Source: W0P28-013 sp051878315 (lineage in GTDB: Bacteria > Bacteroidota > Bacteroidia > Bacteroidales > Paludibacteraceae). Taken from it: a stretch of DNA of 64,000 nucleotides. The stretch lies in NCBI GenBank assembly GCA_051878315.1, contig JBJEJW010000013.1, forward strand, positions 18,890-82,889, in the 5' to 3' direction. Below the pieces are notes generated by a model, which saw nothing but the letters and a program-made list of their open reading frames with translations, ran no database searches and was not told where the DNA came from. Shown one piece after another: positions 52,510 through 62,491 of this stretch. Each line of letters opens with the position of its first letter. Positions within the stretch are counted from its first letter, which is position 1. The translations under genes were made by a program, and so were the position numbers.

Positions 52510-53679
52510 TTATTCTTTCTTGTTCAGATTTTCGGGCGAATCCCACGCTATATCGTACGGGATATTCGGTTCGCGCCGCTCCACACCATAAATAGTGTGA
52601 AATTCTTCCTCATCGTCAATTGTTTCTTCGCGTTCGATTTTTGCGATGTCGAGGTTGCGATGCGTAATGGTTTCAACACGATTTTCCGGTTTGTTCAGTT
52701 CTTCCCACAACGCATCTTTCAGTGCTTCGAGTCCAAAGCCCGACACCGACGAAAAGAACACCGTGCGCACACCCTGTGGCAAATGTTCCTGCATCTGCGC
52801 CATAAGCGTATCGTCCAGCATATCGCACTTCGAAATAGCCAAAATACGCTGTTTCTCGATCAATTCCGGATTATATTTTTCCAATTCGTGCAACAAAATT
52901 CCATATTCTTTGGCAATATCGTCGCTATCGGCCGGAACAAGGAACAACAAAATGGCATTTCTCTCGATATGACGCAGGAAACGCAATCCCAAGCCTTTGC
53001 CTTCGGCCGCGCCTTCGATGATACCGGGAATGTCGGCCATGCAAAACGACTGATTATCGCGATACGATACGATACCCAAATTCGGCGTCAATGTGGTAAA
53101 CGGATAATTGGCTATCTCGGGTTTGGCAGCCGAAACCACCGACAATAGCGTCGATTTTCCCGCATTTGGGAAACCGACCAAACCGACATCAGCCAACACT
53201 TTCAGTTCCAAAATGATGTTACGCTCGACACGCGGTTCGCCCGGTTGCGCGTAACGCGGCGTTTGGTTTGTAGCCGAGCGGAAATGCCAATTGCCCAAAC
53301 CGCCACGACCACCTTTCAGCAACACGATTTCCTGTTTATCTTCGCTGATTTCGGCAAGAAATTCGCCGGTATCGCCATCGTAAGCAACAGTTCCGCATGG
53401 CACTTCGATGATTTTATCTTCGCCATTTTTGCCGAAACTGCGACTCTCGCCACCGCAGCCACCATCGCCGGCAAAAACATGACGCGCATATTTCAAATGA
53501 ATCAGCGTCCAATAGTTTTTGTTACCACGCAATACGACATGTCCGCCACGACCGCCGTCGCCACCATCGGGACCGCCTTTCGGCAGATATTTGGCACGGT
53601 GCAAGTGTGCGGAGCCGGCTCCGCCTTTACCCGATCGGCAAAAAATTTTTACATAATCCACAAAATTGGAACTTGACAT
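52510..53679 (-). CDS. obg: GTPase Obg
   Basis: A 389-residue ribosome-associated GTPase. The glycine-rich Obg fold fills residues 1-158 (GGPDGGDGGRGGHVVLRGNK, GGRGGLGNWHFRSATNQTP). The G domain has GFPNAGKSTLLS (G1), DIPGIIEGAAEGKGLG (G3) and ISKCDMLDD (G4). The acidic tail EREETIDDEEEFHTIYG is usual in Bacteroidota. It is involved in 50S assembly and stress signalling. It follows adk by 43 bases and precedes murF. Confidence 0.96.
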   Translation of the reverse strand: MSSSNFVDYVKIFCRSGKGGAGSAHLHRAKYLPKGGPDGGDGGRGGHVVLRGNKNYWTLIHLKYARHVFAGDGGCGGESRSFGKNGEDKIIEVPCGTVAYDGDTGEFLAEISEDKQEIVLLKGGRGGLGNWHFRSATNQTPRYAQPGEPRVERNIILELKVLADVGLVGFPNAGKSTLLSVVSAAKPEIANYPFTTLTPNLGIVSYRDNQSFCMADIPGIIEGAAEGKGLGLRFLRHIERNAILLFLVPADSDDIAKEYGILLHELEKYNPELIEKQRILAISKCDMLDDTLMAQMQEHLPQGVRTVFFSSVSGFGLEALKDALWEELNKPENRVETITHRNLDIAKIEREETIDDEEEFHTIYGVERREPNIPYDIAWDSPENLNKKE

Positions 53680-53722
53680 AACTAACGGCGTTTAGACGAT
53701 CAAAAAAAACTGCTGCAAACAC

Positions 53723-54307
53723 TCAGAAACCGCAAATCGAGAACTCGATTAACTGCACGATAGCCTGAAAATACTCTTCGATGGTTGTACAATTCTCCAC
53801 CGCCACATAACGTCCTGTCGATTTGTAGAACTCAATAACGGGCATCGTTATCTCGTGATACACCTGCAAGCGTTTTTTGATGACCTCCAAATTATCGTCG
53901 GCACGATGCGATGTTTCGCCACGCTTCAACAAACGTTCTACCAGCAACGATTCTTCGACCCGCAAATCCAACATCAACGTCAATTTTTTGCCAAACGACG
54001 CCAACAAGGCATCAAGGGCTTCAGCCTGTGCCACCGTGCGTGGGAATCCGTCGAAAATGAATCCATTACAATCCTCTTTGCGTTCATCTATTTTGGCACT
54101 TATCATTTTGATAATCAAATCGTCAGGCACCAAGTTACCTTTCGAAATCAGTGCATCGGCAAATTTTCCGATGTCGGTACCACGCGCTATCTCGTCGCGC
54201 AGCATATCGCCAGTCGACAGATGCACCAAATTATACTTTTTTACAATCAACTCGCTCTGCGTGCCTTTACCAGAACCCGGAGCGCCAAATATAACAATGT
54301 TCAACAT
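53723..54307 (-). CDS. adk: Adenylate kinase
   Basis: A 194-residue kinase: P-loop GAPGSGKGTQSELI, HLSTGDMLRDEIARGT, FDGFPRTVAQAEALD and RLLKRGETSHRADDN. The lid is short, as in the short-type adenylate kinases of Bacteroidota. It interconverts ATP plus AMP and two ADP. It heads the minus-strand run adk-obg-murF and is divergent from the HD-phosphohydrolase gene, with the divergent promoter zone in 54308-54450. Confidence 0.96.
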   Translation of the reverse strand: MLNIVIFGAPGSGKGTQSELIVKKYNLVHLSTGDMLRDEIARGTDIGKFADALISKGNLVPDDLIIKMISAKIDERKEDCNGFIFDGFPRTVAQAEALDALLASFGKKLTLMLDLRVEESLLVERLLKRGETSHRADDNLEVIKKRLQVYHEITMPVIEFYKSTGRYVAVENCTTIEEYFQAIVQLIEFSICGF

Positions 54308-54394
54308 ATTACTACAAAAAAATAATAACTTGCAAAGTTATAAAAAATATTCCGTTCAACAAAATGCCAAAAGCCGTCTTCTCAAAAAAAACAT

Positions 54395-54425
54395 TTTGTC
54401 GTCAGCAAAAAAAAACGTATCTTTG
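54395..54425 (+). promoter_or_regulatory. Promoter of the 7TM-HD gene
   Basis: TTTG (54395-54398) and TATCTTTG (54418-54425) are separated by 19 bases; ATG 54451 is 26 bases downstream. This rules out the in-frame start at 54364. Confidence 0.78.
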
Positions 54426-54450
54426 CAGATTGGAAAAAACGCATTGCGAC

Positions 54451-56496
54451 ATGAAATTCAATTTTGCAAGTAAGCCTCTGCGCTACACATTGCGCGCTTT
54501 ATTGTTTGTAGGAGCCGTCATATTGGTGTACGAGTGCATACCGCACCAGATGAAATTCGACAAACAATTCATGTTGGGCAAGCCGTGGCCAAACGAGTTG
54601 CTGACAGCCGAATTTGATTTCCCGATTTACAAAGACGAAGCGGAACTCAAACGCGAGCAGGACAGCATACTCCGCTATTTCGTACCATACTTTACTATCA
54701 ATCAGGAAATTGCCGATAAACAAATCGAAAAATTCTGCAACGCGACCGGCACTCTGACAACCGAGCAACGCCAACACACAGCCAATACGTTACAAGCGTA
54801 CTACAAAACGGGCATCATGTCGGCACAAGATTATAACGACCTGCAAAACATGGGCGTGACACGCATTTCTATCATCGATAGTACCAAAACCGCCCATGAA
54901 ACCGCTTTGACCGACATCCACACAGCACGTTCGGCCTACGACGCTATCTGCACAACCGACATCAATGCCAACGCTTTACGCGCAGCCAACCTCAACCATT
55001 ATTTGACGGCCAATCTTACGCTCGACAAAAACAAATCGGAGCAAGTCAAACAGGAATTGTTGGCCTCTATCTCGCCGACAGCCGGCATGGTACAGGCCGG
55101 ACAACGCATCATCGACCGTGGCGAAATTATTGATTATCAAACATATAAAATTCTACACTCGCTCAAAATAGCCACCGAACAATTAGACCTGCCCGAACGC
55201 AATTCCAATTGGATTGTGGCCGGAAAACTTTTGTTAATCGTCGGATTGTTACTGCTGTTTTTTCTCTACCTACGCCTCTTTCGACCACGCATTTTCAATT
55301 CCAACCGCGATATTCTGTTCATCATGCTGATGGTGGTGAGCATGGTCGGGTTGGCATCGCTGACGGTACATTTCACCCAATTAAGCATTTACATTGTGCC
55401 GTTTGCGTTGTTGCCAATCATTGTACGCACATTTTTCGACTCGCGTACAGCCCTTTTTGCGCACATCATCACCGTACTGGTAACTTCGTTTATGGCGTCA
55501 CAACCGTTTGAATTTTTGCTACTGCAAATCACCGCCGGTATGACCGTCGTATCGAGCCTGAAAGAGATGACTCAACGATCGCAATTTGTGCGTACAGCAT
55601 TACTCGTATTCGTTTCATACTCAATTATTTACATTTCATTTGCACTCATTCAAAACGCATCGTTCGATAAAATTGATTGGTGGACTTTCGCCATTTTCGC
55701 CGTCAATTCGCTACTGCAAATGATAGCCTACGCACTCATTTTTATTTTCGAAAAAACGTTCGGTTTTTTGTCGAACATGACGTTGGTGGAATTATCCAAT
55801 GTGAACAACAAATTGCTGATGGAATTTTCGGGTAAAGCGCCCGGCACTTTTCAGCATGCGCTACAAGTATCCAACTTGGCCGCCGCGGCTGCCGCACGCA
55901 TCAACGCCAACACTTTGTTAGCACGTACCGGCGCACTATACCACGACATCGGGAAAATGGTCAATCCGCTTTATTTCACCGAAAATCAGACCTCGGGCAT
56001 CAATCCGCTGAACGAGCTGACACCCGAAGATGCCGCACAAATCATCATTGCACATGTGGCCAATGGCGTCAAAATAGCCGACAAGAACAAGTTGCCCGAC
56101 CGTATTAAAGCTTTCATTCTGACACACCATGCCGAAAACAAAACCGGTTATTTTTACAATATGGTCAAAAACAGTCGTCCGGAAACCGAAATCGACGAAT
56201 CAAAATTCACATATCCCGGTCCCAAACCCGGCAGCAAAGAGACGACCATCGTCATGATGGCCGATGCCGTCGAAGCAGCCTCGCGCAGCCTCAAAAAATA
56301 CGACGATAAGAGCATTGACGAATTGGTCGATCGCATCATCGACGGTCAGATTACAAACGGTTCGTTCCAAAACTCGCCGATTGCATTCCGCGACGTGGAA
56401 CAAATCAAAAATGTGTTCAAAGACAAATTGAAAAGCATCTACCATTCACGTGTCAGTTATCCCGAATTGACCGGCAATAAAAAGAAAAAACATTAA
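54451..56496 (+). CDS. 7TM-HD family membrane phosphohydrolase (PgpH/YqfF type)
   Basis: A 681-residue membrane protein. After one N-terminal transmembrane helix (LRALLFVGAVILVY) and an extracytoplasmic 7TMR-HDED domain (residues ~35-265), seven hydrophobic segments follow (265-450) and an HD domain with FQHALQVSNLAAAAAARI, RTGALYHDIGKM (HD pair), and HHAENKTGYFY. PgpH members hydrolyse c-di-AMP; that activity is likely but not proven here. The gene directly precedes the GldG-like gene by 21 bases. Confidence 0.88.
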   Translation: MKFNFASKPLRYTLRALLFVGAVILVYECIPHQMKFDKQFMLGKPWPNELLTAEFDFPIYKDEAELKREQDSILRYFVPYFTINQEIADKQIEKFCNATGTLTTEQRQHTANTLQAYYKTGIMSAQDYNDLQNMGVTRISIIDSTKTAHETALTDIHTARSAYDAICTTDINANALRAANLNHYLTANLTLDKNKSEQVKQELLASISPTAGMVQAGQRIIDRGEIIDYQTYKILHSLKIATEQLDLPERNSNWIVAGKLLLIVGLLLLFFLYLRLFRPRIFNSNRDILFIMLMVVSMVGLASLTVHFTQLSIYIVPFALLPIIVRTFFDSRTALFAHIITVLVTSFMASQPFEFLLLQITAGMTVVSSLKEMTQRSQFVRTALLVFVSYSIIYISFALIQNASFDKIDWWTFAIFAVNSLLQMIAYALIFIFEKTFGFLSNMTLVELSNVNNKLLMEFSGKAPGTFQHALQVSNLAAAAAARINANTLLARTGALYHDIGKMVNPLYFTENQTSGINPLNELTPEDAAQIIIAHVANGVKIADKNKLPDRIKAFILTHHAENKTGYFYNMVKNSRPETEIDESKFTYPGPKPGSKETTIVMMADAVEAASRSLKKYDDKSIDELVDRIIDGQITNGSFQNSPIAFRDVEQIKNVFKDKLKSIYHSRVSYPELTGNKKKKH

Positions 56497-56517
56497 CCAA
56501 AAACGTTCCCAAAAATC

Positions 56518-58215
56518 GTGAAAAAATACCGCGACCTCATACTGACAATCATTGCCGTTGCGCTCGTAGGAGCGTTACCACTATTGCCGTTTTTTCGCCT
56601 TGACCTCACCGCCGAGAAACGTTTCAGCATTGCCGAACAAACCCGACAACTTGTGCAGCATCTGCCCGACGACGTAACCATTACATTTTATTCTGGAGGC
56701 GACATCGATGCCAATTTCGCCCGTTTGAATCGCGCCGCCGCCGAACTCATCGACGAATTGAACATCTTTGCCAACCGACGCATCACCTATAAATTTATCA
56801 ATCCGTCGGAGGCCGACAACGACACCGAACGACACAAAAATTATTTTGCCCTTGAGCAACGCGGTCTGCGCGGCATGTCGGTAGCATCGCGCGACGCCAA
56901 CGGCCGCGTTACGCAAAACATCGTATTTCCTTGGGCTGAAGTCGTTACGTGCAACGACACTATGGCTGTCTGCATGCTGCAACCCGACGGTCGCCGCGAA
57001 GGCGAACAAGGCATCAACAACGCCATCGAAAATCTGGAATTTGAATTCACCGACGCCATACGCATACTCAGCAAAAACACCATAGATAAAATCGCTTTCA
57101 TCGAAGGGCACGACGAATGGAGCGAAGAAGAAGTGTACGCCGCCTCCGAAGCCTTCAGCCGCTACTTTCAGATAGACCGCGGCAGCATCGGACACAACGC
57201 CGACATACTCGCCGATTACAAAGCCATCATTATAGCCGCACCCAAAACGCCGTTTGCCGAACACGAAAAATACATTATTGACCAATACATCATGAACGGC
57301 GGTCGCGTGATGTGGCTCATCGACGGCATCCAAATGCAACAAAACGCACTCACCCAAGCCGACGAAAGCGCAATCATTCCATTAGACGTTAATCTGCAAG
57401 ATCAACTCTTTCGTTATGGCGTACGCATCACATCAACCGTCGTGCAAGACATGCAGTGCACCTATATGCCCGTCAACATATCCATGCCCGGCGAGCAACC
57501 GCAGTTCGAAGCCATGCCATGGTTTTACGCACCGCTGTTGCTCACTTCGCCCAACTCGCCGATAACTCGCAACCTGATGCAGGTAAAAGCCGACTTTGCA
57601 TCGGTCATCGATTTCACAAACAATACCGATACCCTTGTCACAAAAGAGATACTGCTCATCACCTCCAACGCCACGCACATCAGCCACACGCCTTGCATCA
57701 TCGACATTCAGACCCTGATGAACGAAGCGCAAGACGAAAACTATTGGTTCACGCGCTACCAACCCGTCGCAGCATTGTTGCAAGGACATTTCACCTCCAC
57801 TTTTCCATCGCGCAGCCGTTCCATCCCCGACAGCATTGTCGGCACACGTCCGCATCGCGACAACAGTGTCGATACCCGCATGTTGGTAGTAGCCGACGGC
57901 GACATCATACGCAACGATTTGGAACAGACATCGCAAGGTTGGCGCGTCGTACCGCTCGGCTACGACCGCATCACACACATGACTTTCGGCAACCGCGACT
58001 TTCTGCTCAACGCACTGCTCTACCTGACCGACGACCAAGATTGGCTATCGTTGCGCAACCGACAATTCAAACTGCGCCTGCTAAACAAAGTCGCGACACA
58101 AACAAACCGTCGCTTTTGGCAATGGTCGAACACACTGATACCGCTCATTCTTTTGCTGATAACGGCGCCGACAGCATACGTTATCCGCCGCAAGCGTTAC
58201 GGTCGCGAAGCCTAA
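56518..58215 (+). CDS. gldG: GldG-like ABC-transporter auxiliary protein
   Basis: A 565-residue protein beginning with GTG 56518. It has an N-terminal transmembrane segment (LILTIIAVALVGALPLLPFF), the RFSIAEQTRQLVQHLPDDV opening typical of GldG, a domain with FTDAIRILSKNTIDKIAFIE and NGGRVMWLIDGIQMQQNALT, and a C-terminal transmembrane anchor near SNTLIPLILLLITAPTAYVI. In Flavobacterium GldG works with GldA and GldF, needed for gliding; neither partner is next to it, so the gene may be regulated apart or serve T9SS-linked transport. Gene name is moderately sure. Confidence 0.8.
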   Translation: MKKYRDLILTIIAVALVGALPLLPFFRLDLTAEKRFSIAEQTRQLVQHLPDDVTITFYSGGDIDANFARLNRAAAELIDELNIFANRRITYKFINPSEADNDTERHKNYFALEQRGLRGMSVASRDANGRVTQNIVFPWAEVVTCNDTMAVCMLQPDGRREGEQGINNAIENLEFEFTDAIRILSKNTIDKIAFIEGHDEWSEEEVYAASEAFSRYFQIDRGSIGHNADILADYKAIIIAAPKTPFAEHEKYIIDQYIMNGGRVMWLIDGIQMQQNALTQADESAIIPLDVNLQDQLFRYGVRITSTVVQDMQCTYMPVNISMPGEQPQFEAMPWFYAPLLLTSPNSPITRNLMQVKADFASVIDFTNNTDTLVTKEILLITSNATHISHTPCIIDIQTLMNEAQDENYWFTRYQPVAALLQGHFTSTFPSRSRSIPDSIVGTRPHRDNSVDTRMLVVADGDIIRNDLEQTSQGWRVVPLGYDRITHMTFGNRDFLLNALLYLTDDQDWLSLRNRQFKLRLLNKVATQTNRRFWQWSNTLIPLILLLITAPTAYVIRRKRYGREA

Positions 58216-58313
58216 ATCGTCAATATTAAGGATATTTACGCCATTGCAAAAACAGGCGCAACACGTTAAAAACAAACGTTTTACAAAAATATTTTATTTT
58301 TTTCGCACAAATA

Positions 58314-58345
58314 TTTGTCGGAATAAAAAAAAAGCCTTAACTTTG
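58314..58345 (+). promoter_or_regulatory. Promoter of tRNA-Glu and rpsT
   Basis: TTTG (58314-58317) and TAACTTTG (58338-58345) are separated by 20 bases, 25 bases ahead of the tRNA. Confidence 0.8.
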
Positions 58346-58370
58346 CAGTCGCAAAAAATCCTTGCACATT

Positions 58371-58442
58371 GGCCCATTCGTCTATCGGTTAGGACGCAAG
58401 ATTTTCATTCTTGAAAGAGCAGTTCGATTCTGCTATGGGCTA
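58371..58442 (+). tRNA. tRNA-Glu (anticodon TTC)
   Basis: Acceptor GGCCCAT pairs with ATGGGCT (first pair G-U), anticodon stem CAAGA/TCTTG encloses the loop TTTTCAT with anticodon TTC, and the T-arm contains GTTCGATTC. CCA is not encoded. It is followed after 32 bases by rpsT. Confidence 0.95.
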
Positions 58443-58474
58443 CACTAAAAGAAACGCATAAATTTGTTATAGTA

Positions 58475-58729
58475 ATGGCAAATCACAAATCATCAGTTAA
58501 AAGAATCCGTCAAACGGCCAAACATCGTTTGAGCAATAGATACTACGCTCGCACTGCGCGCAATGCCGTTCGCGACTTACGCCAAACCACCGATAAAGCA
58601 GTCGGCGAAGAATTGCTGAAAAAAGTTACGTCGATGTTGGACAAATTGGCAAAACGCCACGTTATCCACAAAAACAAAGCCGGCAACTTGAAATCGAAAT
58701 TGACCCTGCACGTCAACAAATTGGCCTAA
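58475..58729 (+). CDS. rpsT: 30S ribosomal protein S20
   Basis: An 84-residue basic protein: MANHKSSVKRIRQTAKHRLS, then NAVRDLRQTTDKA and LAKRHVIHKNKAGNLKSKL, the standard S20 pattern of helical, lysine/arginine-rich stretches. It binds 16S rRNA early in 30S assembly. It lies close behind tRNA-Glu, likely from the same promoter, and ends in a good terminator. Confidence 0.97.
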   Translation: MANHKSSVKRIRQTAKHRLSNRYYARTARNAVRDLRQTTDKAVGEELLKKVTSMLDKLAKRHVIHKNKAGNLKSKLTLHVNKLA

Positions 58730-58746
58730 TTGCAGTTTGACTAAAA

Positions 58747-58780
58747 ACAAGGCTCTTTCCCGCGAAAGAGTCTTTTTTTG
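58747..58780 (+). terminator. Terminator after rpsT
   Basis: GGCTCTTTC and GAAAGAGTC pair around CCGC, followed by TTTTTTT, about 20 bases after the stop. Confidence 0.88.
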
Positions 58781-58807
58781 TATGTAGCACAACGTTTTTT
58801 TGTTTTT

Positions 58808-59500
58808 ATGGAACAACACGCCAACCTGAAATCGTGGGCCGACGCCGACAAACCACGCGAGAAACTCCTCAAACACGGTACTGCCGCATTGAGCGACACC
58901 GAACTATTGGCCATACTGCTACGCACAGGTACTACACAAGAAACCGTAGTCGAATTGGCACGTCGTCTGCTCGCTTCGGTGCACAACAACCTCGACGAAC
59001 TCGGCAAACTAACTATCGGCACACTGCAAAAAAACTTCAAAGGCATCGGCGAAACAAAAGCCATCACCCTGATAGCGGCACTCGAACTCGGACGACGACG
59101 CAAATTGGCACAAGCCATGGAACGTTTGCAAATACATTGCAGCGAAGATGTCGCACGCTATTTTCAGCACATGTTGGCCGATTTGCCGCACGAAGAATTT
59201 TGGACAATGACCCTCAACCGTCAAAACAAAGTCATCGGAACCAACTGCATCAGCAAAGGCGGCGTCAGCACCACCGTTGTCGATACGAAACTCATCATGC
59301 GCAACGCCATCGAACAGTTGGCCAGCGGGCTGATACTATGTCACAACCACCCTAGTGGCAACCGGCAACCCAGCACAAACGATTACGACATCACAAAAAA
59401 GGTGCAACAAACCTGTCAACTTTTCGATATGCGGTTAATCGACCACATCATCATCGCCGGACAGGAGTTTTATAGTTTTGCCGACAATAATAATTTATAA
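58808..59500 (+). CDS. radC: RadC-family JAB-domain protein
   Basis: A 230-residue protein. Residues ~1-95 hold the RadC helix-hairpin-helix part (KLLKHGTAALSDTELLAILL, NFKGIGETKAITLIAALELG), residues ~100-230 the JAB metalloprotease-like fold with ILCHNHPSGNRQPSTNDYD. RadC was named for repair, but its direct activity remains unclear. I use ATG 58808 because the upstream ten codons overlap the S20 terminator. A terminator follows at 59520. Confidence 0.92.
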   Translation: MEQHANLKSWADADKPREKLLKHGTAALSDTELLAILLRTGTTQETVVELARRLLASVHNNLDELGKLTIGTLQKNFKGIGETKAITLIAALELGRRRKLAQAMERLQIHCSEDVARYFQHMLADLPHEEFWTMTLNRQNKVIGTNCISKGGVSTTVVDTKLIMRNAIEQLASGLILCHNHPSGNRQPSTNDYDITKKVQQTCQLFDMRLIDHIIIAGQEFYSFADNNNL

Positions 59501-59519
59501 CGCCAATTCACAGAAAGAA

Positions 59520-59552
59520 AAGATGTTGCATGTTACAACGTCTTTTTTTTGC
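59520..59552 (+). terminator. Terminator after radC
   Basis: AGATGTTG and CAACGTCT form an 8-bp stem with a seven-base loop followed by TTTTTTTT, 20 bases after the stop. Confidence 0.85.
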
Positions 59553-59585
59553 GAAAAAAACAGGCTGATTTTGCAAAAAAAATGT

Positions 59586-59593
59586 TATTTTTG
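59586..59593 (+). promoter_or_regulatory. Candidate -7 box of gcvP
   Basis: TATTTTTG matches TAnnTTTG, 30 bases before the ATG at 59623. The -33 TTTG candidates are at nonstandard distances. Confidence 0.5.
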
Positions 59594-59622
59594 CAAGTTA
59601 TATCCAAATACACTGACTGATT

Positions 59623-62469
59623 ATGCAAACAGACCTTTTTTCGCACCGTCATATCGGCATTACCGACCGCGATTTGCAACAGATGTTGAACGTTGTGGGT
59701 GTCAAGTCGATGGACGAACTCATCGAGCAAACCATTCCCGCCAACATCCGTCTTGAGAAACCATTGGATTTGCCGGAGGCCATGACCGAAGCGGAATTTT
59801 TGAAACACATTCACTCGCTGGCACAAAAAAACGTTTTGGCCGACAACTACATCGGGCAAGGCTATTATGGCACTATAACGCCTGCCGTCATTTTGCGTAA
59901 CGTGTTCGAAAACCCGGGTTGGTACACATCGTACACGCCATATCAGGCCGAAATATCGCAAGGACGTCTCGAAGCGTTGCTCAACTTTCAGACTATGGTT
60001 TCGGACTTGACAGCACTGCCATTGGCCAACTGCTCGCTATTGGACGAAGCCACGGCAACAGCCGAAGCCATGACGATGATGTTCAACCTACGTAGCCGCG
60101 AGCAGGCGAAAAACGGCATCAACACGCTATTCGTCGATGAGAGGCTGTTTCCGCAAACCATCGATGTACTGAAAACACGCAGTCTACCACAAGGTATCAA
60201 ACTGCTGTTCGGTCGGGCCGAAACATTCGATTTCGGGGAACCGATTTTCGGTGCCATTGTACAATATCCCGACAACTTCGGCGAAATAGGCGATTACGCA
60301 GCATTTGCCACAGCCTGCCATGCTCACGATGCGAAATTGACCGTCGTAGCCGACATTTTGGCTCTCACGCTACTGACGCCTCCGGGCGACTTCGGAGCCG
60401 ATATTGCCGTTGGCAGCACTCAACGGTTCGGTATGCCACTTTACTTTGGCGGTCCGTCGGCAGGTTACATGGCCACGCGCGACGAATACAAACGTTCGAT
60501 GCCTGGCCGCATCATCGGCATATCGAAAGACGCAAACGGCAAACCCGCCTATCGGTTGGCTTTACAGACACGCGAGCAACACATTAAACGCGAAAAAGCC
60601 ACGTCGAACATCTGCACAGCTCAGGCGTTACCCGCCATCATGGCTGGTTTTTACGCCATTCACCACGGCAACGACGGCCTACGTGAGATAGCCATGAATG
60701 TGCATATCATGGCAGTTCTCATCGCCCAAGAACTCGAAAAACTCGGTTGCAAACAGTTGAATGCCAACTATTTCGACACGCTACGTATCGCATTGCCCGA
60801 CAGTCGGTTGGCCGAAAAACTGCACGCCACAGCCGAAGCCAACCAAGTCAATTTCAGACACTTGGCCGACGGCATCATCGGCATCAGCACCGACGAAACG
60901 ACCTCCACTACCGGCGTAGCAAAAATTGTTGCCATTTTTGCCAATGTGCTTGGCAAGGAGATGCCGACGCAATTCGGCGCCGTTACAACCATTGCCATGC
61001 CACAAAACCTGCTGCGCCACACGCCAGCACTACACCACGAAGTATTCGAAAAATACCATACCGAAACCGAGTTGATGCGTTACATCAAACAATTGGAACG
61101 CAAAGATATCTCGTTGGCACAATCGATGATATCGCTCGGTTCGTGTACGATGAAACTGAATGCCGCCGCCGAAATGTTACCACTCAGCTGGCCAGAATTT
61201 ACCGGCATTCATCCGTTCGCGCCCCAAAAACAGACACTTGGTTATCAAGAAATAATCGAAAATTTATCGCACTATTTGTGCGAAATCACAGGTTTCGACG
61301 CCTGCACGTTGCAACCAAACTCGGGAGCCGCCGGCGAATACACCGGTTTGCTGACCATTCGTCGTTATCAAGCAGCCAACGGTGAAAGCCATCGGCACAT
61401 AGTGCTGATACCGGCCTCGGCACACGGCACTAATCCTGCCAGCGCAGTGCAAGCCGGTTTCGACGTCGTGGTTACAGCCTGCGACGAACATGGCAACGTC
61501 GATGTAGCCGACCTGCGCGCCAAAGCCGAAGAATATAAAAACGACTTGGCCGCTTTGATGATTACCTACCCTTCGACGCATGGCATATTCGAACCGGAAA
61601 TTAAAGAAATCTGCAATATCATTCACACGGCCGGCGGTCAGGTGTACATGGATGGCGCCAACATGAACGGGCAAGTCGGGTTGACTTCGCCGGGCGTTAT
61701 CGGTGCCGATTTGTGCCATCTGAACCTGCACAAAACCTTTGCCAGCCCGCATGGCGGTGGCGGACCGGGCGTAGGGCCTATTTGCGCCAAAGCGCACTTG
61801 GCAGCATTCCTGCCAAGTCATAACTTTATCGACGATTGCAACACCAACACCGCCGTAGCCGCAGCACCATGGGGCAGCGCCGGCATACTGCCGATTACCT
61901 ACGCATACATCCGCATGATGGGTGCCGAAGGCCTGACAAACGCCACTAAAACAGCCATTTTGAGCGCAAATTATTTGGCGAAACGGCTCGAGAACGATTA
62001 CGGCATCGTTTATACGGGTGCAACCGGCCGTGTCGGACACGAGCTGATACTTGACTGCCGACATTTCAAAGCCGACACCAATATCACCGAAAGCGACATC
62101 GCCAAACGGCTGATGGATTTCGGATTCCATGCACCGACACTTTCGTTCCCCGTACATGGCACGCTGATGATAGAACCGACCGAAAGCGAATCGTTAGCCG
62201 AATTGGAACGTTTTGTACAAGCCTTGCTTGTCATTCGCGACGAAATCGACGAAATAGCCTTCGGTACCGCCGACAAAAACGACAATGTGTTGGTCAATGC
62301 GCCGCATCCCGACTATGTTGTTGCGGCGGACACGTGGACACACACATACGGTCGCGAAAAAGCTGCATTCCCGCTACCGTGGGTACGCGATAACAAATTT
62401 TGGATTTCGGTAGCACGCATCGACAATGGTTGGGGCGACCGCAACCTGATAGCCTGCTGCGAAAAATAA
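59623..62469 (+). CDS. gcvP: Glycine dehydrogenase (decarboxylating), P-protein
   Basis: A 948-residue, single-chain P-protein of the glycine cleavage system, which decarboxylates glycine with PLP and passes the aminomethyl group to the H-protein lipoyl arm. Features: FLKHIHSLAQKNVLADNYIG, NFQTMVSDLTALPLANCSLL, SLGSCTMKLNAAAEMLPLSW, and the PLP lysine in HLNLHKTFASPHGGGGPG near residue 703. N and C halves are both present, unlike split types. GcvH and GcvT are not nearby. The stop is only 22 bases before the 5-alpha-reductase homologue, so the two may share a transcript. Confidence 0.96.
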   Translation: MQTDLFSHRHIGITDRDLQQMLNVVGVKSMDELIEQTIPANIRLEKPLDLPEAMTEAEFLKHIHSLAQKNVLADNYIGQGYYGTITPAVILRNVFENPGWYTSYTPYQAEISQGRLEALLNFQTMVSDLTALPLANCSLLDEATATAEAMTMMFNLRSREQAKNGINTLFVDERLFPQTIDVLKTRSLPQGIKLLFGRAETFDFGEPIFGAIVQYPDNFGEIGDYAAFATACHAHDAKLTVVADILALTLLTPPGDFGADIAVGSTQRFGMPLYFGGPSAGYMATRDEYKRSMPGRIIGISKDANGKPAYRLALQTREQHIKREKATSNICTAQALPAIMAGFYAIHHGNDGLREIAMNVHIMAVLIAQELEKLGCKQLNANYFDTLRIALPDSRLAEKLHATAEANQVNFRHLADGIIGISTDETTSTTGVAKIVAIFANVLGKEMPTQFGAVTTIAMPQNLLRHTPALHHEVFEKYHTETELMRYIKQLERKDISLAQSMISLGSCTMKLNAAAEMLPLSWPEFTGIHPFAPQKQTLGYQEIIENLSHYLCEITGFDACTLQPNSGAAGEYTGLLTIRRYQAANGESHRHIVLIPASAHGTNPASAVQAGFDVVVTACDEHGNVDVADLRAKAEEYKNDLAALMITYPSTHGIFEPEIKEICNIIHTAGGQVYMDGANMNGQVGLTSPGVIGADLCHLNLHKTFASPHGGGGPGVGPICAKAHLAAFLPSHNFIDDCNTNTAVAAAPWGSAGILPITYAYIRMMGAEGLTNATKTAILSANYLAKRLENDYGIVYTGATGRVGHELILDCRHFKADTNITESDIAKRLMDFGFHAPTLSFPVHGTLMIEPTESESLAELERFVQALLVIRDEIDEIAFGTADKNDNVLVNAPHPDYVVAADTWTHTYGREKAAFPLPWVRDNKFWISVARIDNGWGDRNLIACCEK

Positions 62470-62491
62470 TATTAACCTAAATTAAACAAAT

